Assembly (NCBI GenBank): GCA_963921935.1
Contig: OY998177.1
Span: forward strand, 12,313,280 to 12,377,279
Reading direction: 5' to 3'
Source of the DNA: Galeruca laticollis
Taxonomy: Eukaryota; Arthropoda; Insecta; Coleoptera; Chrysomelidae
Length of the DNA: 64,000 nt
Made by a program: the position numbers and the translations under genes. Position 1 is the first letter of the stretch. Each line of letters begins with the position of its first letter. The notes below the pieces were generated by a model. That model worked only from the letters and a program-made list of their open reading frames with translations. It was not told where the DNA came from and searched no databases. This document shows positions 21,652-33,070 of this stretch, piece by piece.

Positions 21652-21905
21652 TCACTCCACCTTTTTCTTTAGATCGTCGGATTCATACCATGTATTATTT
21701 GTCATTCGGCTGTAACACTTGTAATGGCCGACATGAGATTCGGACATACGACGTGCATATCTCTGAGGTTCATAATGCACGACTCCGGCTAATTCATATA
21801 AGTTATTATTAACTGTTGCCATTCGGATTATTGTTGTTAAATCCTTCAATTTTATTTTGTTAATATTGTAACTACCCTGCGACTCATCTAGCAGTATTAT
21901 TGGAC
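21652..21905 (-). CDS. Terminal exon resembling the C-terminus of a USP-type (papain-fold) peptidase
   Basis: On the minus strand an acceptor-like tract (TTTCTTTTTCTCAATAG) ends at 21,906, and an open frame then runs to a TGA at 21,652. The protein part reads LYELAGVVHYEPQRYARR, then VGHYKCYSRMTNNTWYESDD. In ubiquitin-specific proteases and related transposon-encoded cysteine peptidases, the C-terminal box is 'Y.L.GVI.....GHY.AY.R....W...DD', with the catalytic His in GHY and the Asp/Asn in the DD segment. Both can be seen here. The Cys box would lie in an upstream exon, which I could not find within a few hundred bases. It may be a host gene or a transposon-borne peptidase. The fold assignment is tentative; that this is real coding sequence is more likely than not. 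Confidence 0.5.
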
Positions 21906-22430
21906 CTATTGAGAAAAAGAAATGCATTTATGACGTAAATCATTTACATAGTTAAATTTATATGTCAATAATAAGCTTTTGCTGCATTTCTAATAAATTA
22001 TAATCGATCTCTTGATATTATGGTACTCTATACTAATGTCATCATCAGCTGTTCTTCTTAATTTTAGTAAGATTATATTTATGTCTCTCCTGAGACGACC
22101 ACCCAAATTTTATGTTTTAAACACATTTTAAATAAGAACTGGGAGCACGAAACTTGATTACTCCACGGATTTTGGCAAGTCGATCAAAATTGTCATCCAC
22201 AAAATTCGATTGTTTCTCTCGACGTTTCGACTCGATTGAAATCATTCGATGACTCCTAAGTTACCGACTGGATCGTATTATTAAATTTATGAGGTTATGT
22301 TTATTATTCGTCTTTGTTGCTCTTTTAATAAATTGACTTTTTTTTAAATAATATCAATTTGTTAATATATTAAATATTCTGGGTCATTGTTAAAATGCTA
22401 TTCATGATAATATAATAAATGACAAGATAC
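21906..22430. other. Spacer with possible intron sequence
   Basis: On the minus strand this would be the intron before the peptidase-like exon. On the plus strand it precedes the Harbinger transposase. A stretch at 22,140-22,275 is rich in TCGA-type tetramers (CTCGACGTTTCGACTCGA), unusual for this region but not assigned. Confidence 0.35.
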
Positions 22431-23120
22431 AATTTCCCAAATACCCGAGAAAAAAGGAATGAAATTAAAATGGAATTTTTAAATAGTTGGGAATTTCCAG
22501 GACTATAGGTGCAATAGATGGTACTCATATTGCGATTCTAAAGCCCAAAGTAGATCCCCATCTTTATTGAAATAGGAATGGTTTCCACTCAATAAATGTC
22601 CAAATCTTATGTGATCATAAATTGAGAATAAGAAATGTTTTAAGCAACTTTGGAGGAGCCTCTCATGACAGTTTTATTTGGAGGCAATCTCAAATAAATC
22701 ATTATTCAAATAATGTGATGACTCAAGCTGGTGAAAGATCTTTGCGACTCTGGTTACCTTTTATCAGGGTTTTTGATGACCTCATTTAGAAATCCTGCAA
22801 ATCGAGCTGAAATGCGGTTTAATGAAGTGCATGCATCTGCCAGAAATGTCATTGAAAAATGCTTTGGTGTGCTTAAAATGTGTTTCCGGTGCCTTTTAAG
22901 GGAGCATACTGCTCAGTATGATCCAGAGTTTTTATGTAAACTTGTAAACGTTTGTGCAGCTCTACACAACATATGTATTGATGAAGAAGTCAATTTTGAG
23001 GATAATGGATATTGTAGACATGATGATGGTGAAGCTAATAATAATGGTAATCTGATACCCAATGCCAATAGGAGTGCCATGAATTTAAGGCAAAACATTG
23101 TGGGCAACTATTTTATTTAA
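22431..23120 (+). pseudogene. PIF/Harbinger DDE transposase (HARBI1-like), catalytic domain
   Basis: The plus strand reads, with two or three frame breaks, a REKRNEIKMEFL helix, then TIGAIDGTHIAILKPKVDP (first catalytic Asp, about 22,512), then HSINVQILCDHKLRI and SNFGGASHDSFIW. A CDSGYLLSGFLMTSFRNP block follows (second Asp, about 22,745), then ARNVIEKCFGVLKMCFRCL (third acid Glu, about 22,848) and a C-terminus ending NIVGNYFI with a stop at 23,120. In this superfamily the transposase works with a Myb-like partner and makes 3-bp duplications. The N-terminal DNA-binding part and the partner gene are missing. The last 129 residues are in one clean frame. Confidence 0.85.
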
Positions 23121-23329
23121 TTTATATTATTTATTGATTTCTTTACCTGTATTATTCCTTTGTTCACTTTATTGACCCATTAAAATTTCTTATTAAGTTG
23201 TTCATATCTAGGTATTAGTAACGTTTATAATGTAAATTTGGGAAAAAACAAAACATAAATAAAGTGTTCTGTTACATACCATACATAAATAAACAAAAAA
23301 ACCAATGGACTAAAAAGGTGCATCTATCT
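23121..23329. other. Harbinger 3' flank
   Basis: AT-rich sequence after the transposase stop. No terminal inverted repeat was recognised. Confidence 0.3.
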
Positions 23330-23540
23330 AAAATTTTGAACGCAGCCATTTGAGATGGAAGCCTCTCTGAAGAAGCTAGCCACTTATGCTAGAGAAACGT
23401 CAAAAACTCCAATCAACGACGACCAACTAGAAAAATTTTTAGTCCAACATAACAACATACGTAATGCATTTTTTAAAATATGTATTAAGAAATGTATATT
23501 TACAAGTTATAAAAATTAAACAAAAACAAAGCAATATTGT
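23330..23540 (+). mobile_element. Probable PLE end fragment with hammerhead-like stem-loop
   Basis: CTGAAGA at 23,367 is followed by CTAGC-loop-GCTAG and then GAAACGTC, the same layout as in the PLE arms at 7,978 and 55,369. A short open frame (MEASLKKLATYARETSKTP) overlaps it and is probably coincidental. No RT or nuclease sequence accompanies it. Confidence 0.4.
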
Positions 23541-23784
23541 TATTTTGACATTTTTTTAAATAAAACTGAAAAACTGAGTGGTATAAACTATCAAATGTTT
23601 GAATATAAAGATTTGGTGCACTGATGTAGGTGTATCTTATGATATTTGAGTTAATATAAAAATATAATATGTATATGAAATGATTATAATGTATTTAAGT
23701 ACCTACATAGTGTTACCTAATTTAGCACTAATTTACCAAGAACATGTAAATTAAGCTACATATGAAACATCATCAATTCAACAA

Positions 23785-23835
23785 CATTTACTGTTTCAAC
23801 CCTTACTCTGTGGAATCTATTCATATTACTTTAAA
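23785..23835 (+). repeat. PLE outer-end motif
   Basis: CAACCCTTACTCTGTGGAAT followed by TCATATTA matches the outer edge of the PLE at 6,536-6,570 (CTCGACCCTTACTTCGTGGA and on). It is an isolated remnant. Confidence 0.6.
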
Positions 23836-26104
23836 AAAAGTAATCATCAAATCAAGTTACAATGTTCTTTATGTCAAGTATTATTTATTTACTTATACAC
23901 AAGAAATATCTCCATATAGGAGATGAGTACATCGAACCAACCCACTATTACTCCCATCCCCATTATTGTATTATCTCTGAAATGTTATATTTTGTTCATG
24001 GAAAATCAATAATAATGAAGAAAATAATGTTTAATAGATATTTTGTTTTTTAAATATAAATGAAAATGCAGGATCAATTCTAAAAGGACTGTCATTACTA
24101 GGAAAACTAATTAGCAGCAGTACCAAAATGAAATGTTAGCTGATTCCAAATGAAAACTAACCAACAGTGGGGCACTGGCAGTTGTTTAGCTGATGATAAA
24201 TTAATTTTTATGCAGATATCAGATTTCATCCCAAGGGTTACATGTCTTTACTTTTAAAAATGTATGCCAAAAGATACCATTTGTATAGTTAAAAAACCAT
24301 AGGTTGAGTGTAAATCTAACAGGATTAAATGAATAGTTCATGTAATAGAAGAACAAGCTTAAACATATTACGTTCCTATTTCTATTTAAAAACTAGATGT
24401 CAATTTTTTCCTTTATCGGGTACTTTCAACATTCACTCTGTAATAGGTGAGTAGAATTGGTTTAAATTCTTATGTATGATGTAATTTTTGTATTATAAAG
24501 ATTTGGACCTCAACTGAATGTTATTACATGTATCTACTTATATGAAAGCAAGTTATCCAGGTAGGCACCTTGGTTTAAAAAAAATAAGGGCATAAAAATT
24601 GTCTGATCCAGAATTACTTTAAACTAATTGTGTAGTTTTATTTTGAAAGTTACCGAATTTAAACTGACATATATTTTGTGTTGTATTGTAACTTACTAAT
24701 TTTAATGACTACACTGTATTAACTGTTACCATATAATAAACAAAAATTAAATTTCATTTATGTACCAGGAAGGATGAATTCGTTGGACAGAACATAATAG
24801 CACACAATTACATATATACTAGTAAAGGATATTACTCTTATTATTTCTAAGCCGAGAGGAATATTGTTAATTTGTACTATAAATAAGTAGTAAATAAAGT
24901 CTGAAATTGGACATTTATTTCCAAATTGCAGAAATTAATACAAGAAGCTGAGTAAATAAGTTTTTAATTATTAGTTATTATTATAACGTTTTGATAAAGT
25001 AAATCTAAAACCAATAAAATAGTAAATTATTATCAACCTATATATGTTTATACCTTTACTATATACTTACCTATCTACTATCTTTCAAATTTATTTCTTC
25101 ATACCTGCATTCATCTTTCAAAAGAATTTTTGTGATAATTAAAATGGTTTATTATATATAGTTACATTCAGTAGGTACTGAAAAACATCCAGATAGTTAA
25201 CACATTACTGACATCATGGCTAACATAAAAAAACTCTTGAACTTTTGGTAAATATGTATAATGAGCTACACTGGTCTAATTAAAAACACTTTTATGAAAT
25301 TTTACTAGTTACACTTTCATAATTAGTTTTATTGTTAAATGCAAATATCCATTCATGAGAGGTATAATAGTTAAAATATTAATTATGCCTTAAAAGATAA
25401 CACAATTCTAAAAAACAAAACAGCTAATTACATTTTATGTAGATTATTTGTATATGTGGATAAAAATGTAATAGTTTGTTTGTCCTAGATCCCATCACTT
25501 TTATTAACTCTTTTTCAACCACTATTTCATGTTTTTTAATACTAGCCCAATCTTTTGTATGCATCTACTCCTTTTGTAAATATCTATATGCTTCATCCAT
25601 TTTTCACTCCGTTTCCTGATAAAAGGTGTTGTATAGTGTGATTTAACGTTAATTCCCGATTCATATTCCAGTTACCTTATACATTCCTTTGAATTTTTCA
25701 GATTATAGATTTCCTTTGCTTGTTTTTCATATATTATTCAGGTATTAACGATTACTTATATTTTGCAATTATGTTGTTTATATAATATGTTCTCGAAAGC
25801 AATTACTTTTAATTTTCCAATGATAATAATTTCAATTACAAATTTTATTGCTTAAATTATATACTTCTTCTTTTCTTCGACTCTTTTAAAAGTGTCTTTA
25901 TCTATCAGCTTCCACAGTTAGTTTTAATATTTAACTACTTCAAATATCTATAGTTCTTAATAATACACATAAAGCTGCCTTTTTACGATGGCATATTACA
26001 AACTACCTATAAGAATCTCAACTCTCGCAAAAACAACTTCTGTTACCATAGTCCTATCTTTCAAATTTCGTTTATATTATCCCCTTAACAAATTAAATGT
26101 ATCT
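23836..26104. other. AT-rich DNA, no feature recognised
   Basis: More than 2 kb of AT-rich sequence without protein-like frames, long repeats or RNA genes that I can recognise. It may contain introns or old, unrecognisable repeats. Confidence 0.45.
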
Positions 26105-26252
26105 ACGTCCTAAGTAGCCAAACTTGACAGTATATGAAGGAAACAAGTGAAGCCGAACTCACCACTTTACCACAAACCGTATACCGCTATATACCGGTAT
26201 AAGTATATACTAGTATACGATATACTGGACGCCGAACTTGACGTTTTACAAG
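26105..26252 (-). repeat. Inverted counterpart of the 1.28 kb GTCAAGTTCGG module
   Basis: On the minus strand it reads TTGTAAAACGTCAAGTTCGG (from about 26,249), a stretch of partly palindromic TATACCGGTATA-like sequence, then TGTCAAGTTTGGCTAC (about 26,128). These are the same two blocks in the same order as at about 1,284-1,356 on the plus strand. In both places the first block is preceded by a TA-rich tract. Confidence 0.7.
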
Positions 26253-26266
26253 TATATATATATTGT

Positions 26267-29150
26267 TATGTACTCTATAACTTATGATTGTAATTTGATT
26301 CTGAAATAAATGAGAAAACCAAATTTTCCCTATTTATTACTTCTGATTTACTATTTATTAGCATTCTAATTATTTACATTATAAGAATCAAATTTACACA
26401 GTTATTATAATAATGTTCATTCAATACTTCGTAATATATTATTTCGAATTCATTATTATTATTATTTGTTCTATTTATTATATAATCATCAATATTCATT
26501 TTTCATAATTTTACTATATACAACGCATTTATTATCCTACTTACAATATGCTACATTTTCCACAGTTAAATTTTTTATCAGGATTGTTTATAAGACTATT
26601 ATTTATTTACAATTCTTTATTTAACTATACTGTAGTATTTTTAAATAATAATTATCTGTTGTTATTTGTGAATATTATCCCTTAATTTCATTTTTTATTT
26701 TTAGAGAATGATTTTTGAATTAATGATCTCATCTAGTATATTTTCATACAGGAGCTTTACATAGAGGTACAATAGTATACTCGTATTTCATTATTTTTGG
26801 CATGTAAACATCTTTATGTTCCTTCGTGAAACTAATGAATTCATGATTGGTGTATATGCTCTCCTTGTAGTTCCTTCTCCTAATGATTTGCATACTTCTA
26901 GTATTTCTTTTATTTCATATAGTAATGGATGCATCTTTGACTCAGAATAGTCAATCCCTCTTTCTTTGATTCCATGCACATAAATTCGCCTCTCTCAATT
27001 CCCTCGACACTATTTTCACATTCCTATTCATTAAATTATTCATAATTATATAATATTCATCCATGCAATCTTTATTTCCACTCAATTTCTCTCCTTCATA
27101 ATAATAATAAATTTATACCTTTCTTCTTCTTCTTTCACCATAGCTTATTTTCAAAATCTATTCATCATCCATTTAATCTCAATTTCTTTTCATATTTAAT
27201 ATTGCTTTATCTTCATATCTTCCCAGTACATCTGTTTCTATATATAATTACATTCTATCTAAGTTTGTAATAACCATTAGTTGTATCTCTTCAATTGCCA
27301 TTATATATTTCATTTACCTCTTTATATTCCTATTATTTTCGCACCTAATTATGTTACTTCAAATACTAATTTATCATTCACCAAATAGTTTGTTTTATTC
27401 AAATTGTTGTAGTTATAACCCTGATGTCTATCTGTTCTAATTATATATTTACACATCCTAATTTCTATCTATATTAACTATATTTACATAAATTTCCCAT
27501 ATTTTTAATTTTAACACCATTTTATTACCTCTTGTATTGTGAACCACATCAATACGTAATGTTCTTCATTTTCCCTCATTATTTCTTCTATTCCCCCCAT
27601 ATCTAATATTATTTTGAATCCTGCTTCTAAATTTGTTATTAATATTTTCGGATTTAGTTTGTTTTCATTAAATTTGTATTTTGTTGTTCCATATATTGTT
27701 TTTATTCCTACATAAGCAATATTGGCTCCTATTTCATCTATTCCCTCAACTAGATTTTGTATGTGTATAATGTCCAATTTTAATTCTCCTTTTATGATGT
27801 TATTTTCTTTTTCTGTTGTTTCAAAATTCATTTTCTCTATTTTCTCAACTTGGTTTTGTATTTTTACTATATCCATTTCCAATAGACCTTTTGTCTTGTA
27901 GTTCTCTTTTTCTGCTATTTTAAAATTCTTTTCAATTTCTTTATTCATATCTTCTTCTATGTTTTGTATGTTATTATTGTCTTCATTATTTCTGTGTTTA
28001 ATTTCGTTATCCTTTCGCTATTCCCTTTTATTTTTTTAGTATTCTCTCCTATTTCAATTTTTAATTCATTTCCATTTTTCTTTAAACTTTCTATTTCTGT
28101 CGATTGTATTTCTTCCATTTTCATTAATCTTCCTAACATTTCGTTTCTAATTTCTTGTTTTGTTTCATGGATTCTTTCTTCCGTGTATCTTTTAGATTCT
28201 TCCAAACACCTTCTTACATTATCGATCTTCTCTTCCATTCTTTGACTAATTGTCTTTATTTCCTCTTTTATTTCTTCTCTCATTCTTTGATTATTTGTCT
28301 TTATTTCCTCTTTTACTTCTTCTCTCATTCTTTGATTATTTGCCTTTATTTCTTTTATCCCTTCTCTCTGAATATCAAATTTTATGCTTATAGTGTCATT
28401 CTAATTATTAAATAATTGTTGTAACATTTCCATCATTATATTTTGTTCACTTCTACTTCCAGCACCTTCTCCATGATTCTGTCCTACCATCTCTTCTCTA
28501 CTTCCCATTGTTTCCTCATGTTCTTCTATTGGAAAGGCTCCTTCTCTTCCCTCTGTCTCTTCATCATTCTCCTGATTATGTTCCCCTTGTTCCAAATATT
28601 GTATTTAGAAATCACCCATACCATGTCTTCTTCCCTCTTTCTCTTCATTTGATCCACTTTCTGCTCCTATCTGCTTACCATCTCTAAGTATCATTCTTCT
28701 TTCCATTTTGCTTTTATTTTCTCATTTGTCAATTTACAATTTAATAAATTCAATGTTTTATTAATAGTTGTTAAGATCTTCTAAATTTTCAAACCAATTT
28801 TTTTTATGTCAATTTCATTTATATGCAAAAAAATTTTTTTATGTCTCACGTTGCAGCGTCATTTATTATGTATTCTATAACTTATGATTGTAATTGCCCC
28901 ACGTTTTTGGGTTACAATTTGTTATGTATTCTATATCTATTTATTATTTGTGATTGAATAATCGTTAAGCATGTATAACAAACTCTATCAAAGGGTAGGC
29001 TTCAATTGCGTCATTCAAATTTACTCTAATTATTGGATTGTGATAATAAAATGAACAAGCTTATGATTTCAGGAATTTTAATTATGAAATATTGTTACTG
29101 CATCTATATACACCTATCATAGGGAACAATCCAAAATTATTACCATAATA
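26267..29150 (-). mobile_element. Ty3/Gypsy-type LTR retrotransposon remnant (minus)
   Basis: On the minus strand a gag-like reading (28,705-27,511) lies downstream of an LTR end reading ATACATAACA (28,920), followed by a primer-binding-site-like CCCAAAAACGTGGGGC. A second LTR-end copy plus GCTGCAACGTGAGAC follows 55 bp later (about 28,863-28,830). The 3' LTR ends with TATAGAGTACATAACA at 26,267. The two LTR bodies have diverged and their outer limits are uncertain. No protease, RT or integrase is visible between gag and the 3' LTR end, so the element is deleted or non-autonomous. Confidence 0.6.
27511..28705 (-). pseudogene. Gag-like coiled-coil protein of LTR element
   Basis: From an ATG at 28,705 the frame reads MERRMILRDGKQIGAESG, then a stop, then a Glu-rich segment, another stop, then tandem copies of a 15-residue unit (NNQRMREEIKEEIKT and close variants, about 28,330-28,220). 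A long coiled coil follows. After a shift near 27,950, a second reading ends with LNPKILITNLEAGF and a capsid-like HYVLMWFTIQEVIKW. N-terminal heptad repeats followed by a 'hP..Fl..l......' capsid start fit Gypsy gag proteins of insects. The unit repetition would extend the coiled coil. A further minus frame (26,979-26,791) may belong to the same element but I do not recognise it. Confidence 0.55.
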
Positions 29151-29881
29151 ACATACAATTATAATTTTCTCATTCTAAATAAAAAATATATATAAACCGC
29201 CAATGACTGTCAAATTTCAGAAGATGTGTATTTAATTTTCTCCGCAAAAGTTAGAAAGGAAACCTCAATGACACTGATCACGATTTCGTACCTTAAATTA
29301 ATCCGGATTTATGGTTGTGTGGTCCAAAACAAACTTCGAATATTCTTCAACACCAACAGCTATGACTTTTGTAAGCACCTTTACGTTTCTCAACTCTCTA
29401 TGCCATTTGATTCCAATTCTGAATAAATTTTAGTACGTACCAAATTGTATTGTAATAGTTTAAATATTCTTATTTCTTCTGATTATTACTTTGAAATTCG
29501 TTTAATTTTCCTTTTTATTAAATATACAGGTTTTAATATTTTATATTCAGGATACAATTTATATTCAGGATACAATTTATCTCTTTTCCCAAATTTTTTG
29601 ACGTCTTCAAATTTTCTGACGTATTTTTTTTCATAATCTATCTCGTTGCGGGTTGCTAGCGAAACTAATCTCTCTATCGTATGAACTGTTAATTTCTAAA
29701 GCCGTATAAACATGAAAATAACATTTTAGTATTATAAATTAGAATATATAGAGATGAAGATTCTTATACATATAAATATTAACATAACTTACTATTTATT
29801 AAAAATTCCTGAAATCCCTTGCATAAAACAACATATTTACTAACTATATAAAAATTTAACGTGTTTCTCTTAAATTACATT
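29151..29881. other. Spacer, no feature recognised
   Basis: AT-rich sequence. A 19-bp unit (TATATTCAGGATACAATT) is tandemly doubled at about 29,544-29,580; nothing else stands out. Confidence 0.4.
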
Positions 29882-30266
29882 CTAATTTCGACGGATTCTT
29901 TTGAAATTGATTACCATAAATCCACTCAAACAAACATATTTGTTATCTTTATGGATTCTTCTGCATTTACATTGAATGCCCCTTTTATCCTTTGAAGAAT
30001 GATCGATTTGAGTTTGAGCGTTTCTTGAAGATTCGATACGGTTCATAAGATTAATTAATACAGAACTACTCAAGTGATTTCGTAACTTATGTGTTGTTTT
30101 TTCAATTATCTTATCTTTGGCCCTACATTTTGCTTCCAATGTAGTGACTGCTACTTTTAAATCGGACAATGTTTTCGGTACAATGCTAGAAACTTGTTTT
30201 ACCAAGAGTGGGTTTATCATTTCTGAATTGCCGCATCTCTCATCTATACTACTAGCTCTCTTTTCT
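29882..30266 (-). CDS. Candidate coding exon, basic helical protein
   Basis: On the minus strand a possible acceptor (TTTACTTAAG) at about 30,267 is followed by a frame that stays open to a stop at 29,882. The protein part begins KRASSIDERCGNSEMINP and contains a predicted helix KVAVTTLEAKCRAKDKIIEK and a Cys-containing segment CKCRRIHKDNKYVCLSG. The mixed composition is unlike the AT-rich chance frames around it. I do not recognise a family. It could be a host exon or a fragment of a mobile element gene. Confidence 0.3.
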
Positions 30267-30536
30267 TAAGTAAACATATAAAATATAATACTGTACACTT
30301 ATAGTTAAATTAATTCCAAATAGAACTGAAATACAGGCCATAAAGACAGTAGCAAAATATTCATTTTATTAAAATGAATTACTATTATTATAAGAAGTAT
30401 TAGTCCGAAGGAATGTGGATTATTATTATTTAACTCTTCCCATATTCTTGTATACCCTATTATATTTATTATATGAGGAAGCACTTTTTTGATCTCCGTT
30501 CTTAGGATTCATGTTTGGGTTAATTTTGAAACCAAA

Positions 30537-30538
<2 letters not shown>

Positions 30539-30589
<51 letters not shown>

Positions 30590-30593
30590 TATT
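30539..30593. repeat. (TA)n microsatellite
   Basis: About 24 TA units with one interruption near the right end. Confidence 0.95.
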
Positions 30594-31247
30594 GTTATCG
30601 TGTCGTTTCGCGAGTGTGTATATGATGCGTATATGTGTTTTGTAATGGTTGTCTATTATATGTTTTATAATTATATGTATGTTTATTACATGAGTGTACA
30701 TACGGCGAGTATACCAATATGTCCCTTCCTGTATATTATTAATCACATATTGAATATTCTTACTTCATATTATGATAAGGGAGGGCTAAAAAATTAACGA
30801 GAACGTAACAAAATTTGAAAAAAAATAATCTTTCACTCATAGTATATTTATTTCAAAGAATTCAGTTAGTGGGCGTAGATAGGGTTGCCTATTTTCCTGC
30901 AGATTTTTACATCCACGGTAAAATAAAACATGTTTCCGTTCCTAACTCCTGAAAATTGGGGAAATAATCGACACACTAGTAGTTAATTTATACAAATGAA
31001 TATATTTCATTTATTGAACATTTTGAACGGTGAAATTTCTTTCTTATAATCAGACCAGCGTGCAATATTCAGTGGATGTGTAGTTTATATATATAGTCTG
31101 AAATTCGTTCCTTGACATACAATTATATAGTGAGGTTATTCTTATGCAAGTTTTCGAATGAAACGAATATTATTACTTGAATAATTGATTTTAACACGAG
31201 AAGATTGAAATACTTTCAGATTATAAAGATAATCGTTTATATGAGCT
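30594..31247. other. Spacer, no feature recognised
   Basis: AT-rich DNA without protein-like frames. It would be intronic if the exon at 31,424 belongs to a host gene. Confidence 0.35.
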
Positions 31248-31357
31248 CATATTGTTAGTAGGTAAGTGGATTAAATTATTTCTTGATATTTACAATTTAC
31301 TACATATTGTTAGTAGGTTAGTGGATTAAATTATTTCTTGATATCTACAATTTACTA
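31248..31357. repeat. 55-bp tandem duplication containing a splice-donor-like site
   Basis: Two adjacent copies (31,248-31,302 and 31,303-31,357) differ at two positions. One difference changes AGGTAAGTGG in the first copy to AGGTTAGTGG in the second, so only the first retains a consensus donor. Confidence 0.9.
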
Positions 31358-31423
31358 TTATAAAATTCATCAAAAAAAATTCTTATTTTTATCACCAATA
31401 AGTCAATTTCTGTCTCTTTACAG

Positions 31424-31554
31424 TTATATGGCTTCGATCCTTTATTGAATTGAATGTTTGTAAGTACGGAAAATGTTCTAAAGATATGCACTTTCAAGAT
31501 GTGATGTTTAGTATGGAAATAAATGACTCACAGTTTAGTCCTGGTTCAATTGAG
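31424..31554 (+). CDS. Candidate internal exon of a host gene
   Basis: The segment is bounded by a strong acceptor (TTTCTGTCTCTTTACAG, ending 31,423) and a consensus donor (GAG/GTAAGT, from 31,555). In between, one frame is open for 43 full codons after two leading bases, reading IWLRSFIELNVCKYGKCSKD and ending NDSQFSPGSIE. The composition is balanced, unlike nearby chance frames. The upstream intron would be phase 1 and the downstream one phase 0. I do not recognise the protein and find no partner exon with confidence. Of all segments here it is the best candidate for host coding sequence. Confidence 0.5.
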
Positions 31555-31560
31555 GTAAGT

Positions 31561-32481
31561 ACTGCATCTGTTATATGTTTTTCGTATCTGTTATTTATTA
31601 ATTTATCATGTTTTATTGCTCATACTCCAAGTTTTTAACTACTCTCTCTCGTAATTTCAATATGGATTCCTCTATTTCAGTTTCTTTTGTTTATTTTTCC
31701 AAAGCCTTCTATTCATTAGGACACAAATTTTGTACATCTCCCCTTGACGATTGAAATATAACTCTGTCAAATTCGACACAGGTTAATATAGACCTTTCAA
31801 AGAAGCTCACTTGATTTCATGAAATTAATTAAATTTTCTGTTAATCGCTATCTACCAGGATGATCAAAAAGTTACATATGAACAATTGTTTTAAATAAAA
31901 ATATCTCAATCATGAGTAAATTCATTGTAGAGTTCATCATGAATATAAATTGTCAACACATATAAAATTTCTCTAAATCTATATCATAATTCATTTTCAA
32001 AGTCTTCCGTTTGTTCATCAACTGTTCAGTTCATTTTCAATTACACTCTTATTATTAAATATTAACATTTACAATTAAAGTTTGATGATTTTTAAAGAGT
32101 CTGAATGTTCTGAATTCGAAATGATTCATATTTATTTGTGAATTCAAATCCATTGTGTGTCACTGTGCCCTGACAATATCCTGTTATATCCCATCGATTT
32201 TCTTGGCTCTTGTTATAACGGAAGTATAATGTCTACTATTTTGTTTATTATTTATACCTATTATTTTAAATACCATGATTTTTTTTTATTAATGAAAGCA
32301 AGTGATAGATTAGTATTTCTCAGTTATGTCTATTTAATCCTAGCAATGTGTGATTAATATAACCTCACTTGGATTACATCTCAATTTGGTATATTTACTA
32401 TACCGTTTGAGTTTATTTTTTTTTTCTTCCCATTAATTATATAATTTATTTGCTTTATAATACTTTTGCACTGTTCCAATA
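31561..32481. other. Spacer or intron, no feature recognised
   Basis: AT-rich DNA after the donor site; short frames only. Confidence 0.4.
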
Positions 32482-32498
32482 TATTATATATATATATG

Positions 32499-32538
<40 letters not shown>
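32482..32538. repeat. (TA)n microsatellite
   Basis: Two TA runs interrupted by GTATATT. Confidence 0.9.
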
Positions 32539-32539
<1 letters not shown>

Positions 32540-32559
32540 TATATATGAATAGAATAGTC

Positions 32560-33070
32560 TTTGCAGACTGTTAGGAATAGAACTAGTGAATATTGGGGAA
32601 TTGCAGCAAGAAAATAGGAACAAAGTGTACTCTTAACGGAAAATTTCCAAGCTTTCGAGGATGATTGTCCTCATCATCAGGGAGACTAACATGAAAAAAC
32701 AGCAGCTATATACTGTAGTTAACAAGAGAGATATAAGAGGAGAAGGATCCACAACAGGTGTTTACTTACTTCCGAGTAGATTCCATTATGTTATATAGAA
32801 ATGAACTACGGATGATTAAAGTATAAACTAATGAATTACGATGGTTCACATTATACAATCACATTAAAACGGACTAAAAAGCCATTATCTACCACTATTT
32901 TGAAGACCTAACAAAAAAGAGTGCTTTTTTGTTGTAAGCCGATCAGGTAATGATATCTCTTCCCTCTAAATCGAATAGATTAGTTGACAGAGCAATTCTG
33001 CCTACTAAAACAAGTTAGTTTGAAATCAGTTTATGTACCCATTGTGACAAAGGCCTCTGACGTGTTAGTT
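32560..33070 (-). mobile_element. PLE non-coding end with hammerhead-like stem-loop
   Basis: On the minus strand TCCCTGATGATGAGGA, a six-base loop, TCCTCGAAAGCTTGGAAAT (32,648-32,685) forms CTGATGA, a 5-bp stem and GAAA. This signature is common at the ends of Penelope-like elements. The rest of the block is unique in the window and non-coding. No RT or nuclease is attached. Confidence 0.5.

Noticed and set aside
23367..23398. A canonical hammerhead ribozyme
   Set aside because: The CTGANGA box is separated from the stem by extra bases and stem III is not evident, so only a hammerhead-like arrangement is claimed.
1284..26252. A 25-kb Polinton/Maverick bounded by inverted ends
   Set aside because: I found no DNA polymerase B, integrase, packaging ATPase or capsid reading between the two modules. 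The interval is filled by unrelated elements.
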